Part shown: piece after piece, positions 33,786 through 33,875 of the stretch
Layout: the number at the start of each line of letters is the position of its first letter
How positions within the stretch are numbered: the first letter of the stretch is position 1
Source: Deltaproteobacteria bacterium
GTDB taxonomy: Bacteria; Desulfobacterota; Binatia; UBA9968; JAJDTQ01
DNA length: 33,875 nucleotides
Direction: 5' to 3'
NCBI GenBank assembly: GCA_028818755.1
Contig: JAPPNF010000009.1
Coordinates: 1-33,875, forward strand
Made by a program: the position numbers and the translations under genes
The notes under the pieces: generated by a model
What the model was told of the DNA's origin: nothing
Seen by the model: the letters and a program-made list of their open reading frames with translations, nothing else
The model's database searches: none

Positions 33786-33875
33786 TGTCCTGTCCCACGT
33801 AATTCTTCACCGATATGCTGGTCTTTCTCGTCGTCGGCTGCGTTGCTCTTCCTCGCGTGGTACCCGCCACTGCTC
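33783..33875. repeat. MITE-like inverted-repeat element, copy 2 (cut by window end)
   Basis: These 93 bases align without gaps to 23136-23228 of copy 1. The end TAGTGT..(T/C)G(T)CCC is shared, the next stretch differs at many positions, and the last stretch from about 33833 on is identical over more than 40 bases. The right arm lies beyond the window. The element begins exactly at the smc stop codon, as copy 1 does at the stop codons of its neighbours. Confidence 0.85.

Overview
The window is high-GC DNA from a Gram-negative bacterium. Evidence for this includes an autotransporter-type beta-barrel, a LolA-like periplasmic carrier, an outer-membrane barrel ending in Phe, a TAXI-type solute-binding protein, PhoU/PhoB/PhoR, RNase G and a canonical SMC. 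The gene mix would suit a Deltaproteobacteria-like or Tectomicrobia-like lineage, but there is no rRNA or ribosomal protein here, so that placement is inference.

Layout. (1) 88-3672, plus strand: a TAXI-type binding protein without a signal peptide, and a secreted protein with cache-like modules and a C-terminal autotransporter barrel. (2) 3737-23138: a biosynthetic locus for a thiazole/oxazole-type RiPP with a nitrile-hydratase-like leader peptide (NHLP). The plus-strand operon 3737-10915 encodes an NHLP leader fused to a terpene-cyclase-like protein, an AlkB-type di-iron monooxygenase fused to a catalytically degenerate GlnE-like domain, a fused E1-like/YcaO cyclodehydratase, and an unrecognised protein. 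The minus-strand block 19544-11034 encodes a short HlyD-like adaptor, the two NHLM ABC transporters (one with a C39 leader peptidase), an RND/MMPL exporter, and a free NHLP precursor whose predicted core is only five residues, LCCCW. A divergent plus-strand set, 19766-23138, encodes a LolA-like protein, an outer-membrane barrel and a tryptophan-halogenase-like flavoprotein interrupted by an in-frame amber codon. (3) 23135-23299: a 165-bp MITE-like inverted-repeat element whose ends supply stop codons to both flanking convergent genes; a second copy begins at the smc stop codon at the window end. (4) 23296-33785: core genes, namely a pyruvate/oxaloacetate carboxyltransferase subunit, phoR, phoB, phoU and RNase G on the minus strand, then an HNH endonuclease and smc on the plus strand.

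Working model (inference). The E1-YcaO protein binds the NHLP leader and cyclises the three core cysteines. The AlkB-like, cyclase-like and halogenase-like enzymes tailor the peptide or a lipid/terpenoid partner. The C39 ABC transporter cleaves after the Ala-Gly motif. The MMPL exporter, LolA-like carrier and outer-membrane barrel move a hydrophobic product across the envelope. The cyclase-like enzyme carries an NHLP leader itself, and the monooxygenase carries a pseudo-adenylyltransferase domain. I know of no described pathway with this combination, so this locus is the best candidate for an undescribed system in the window.
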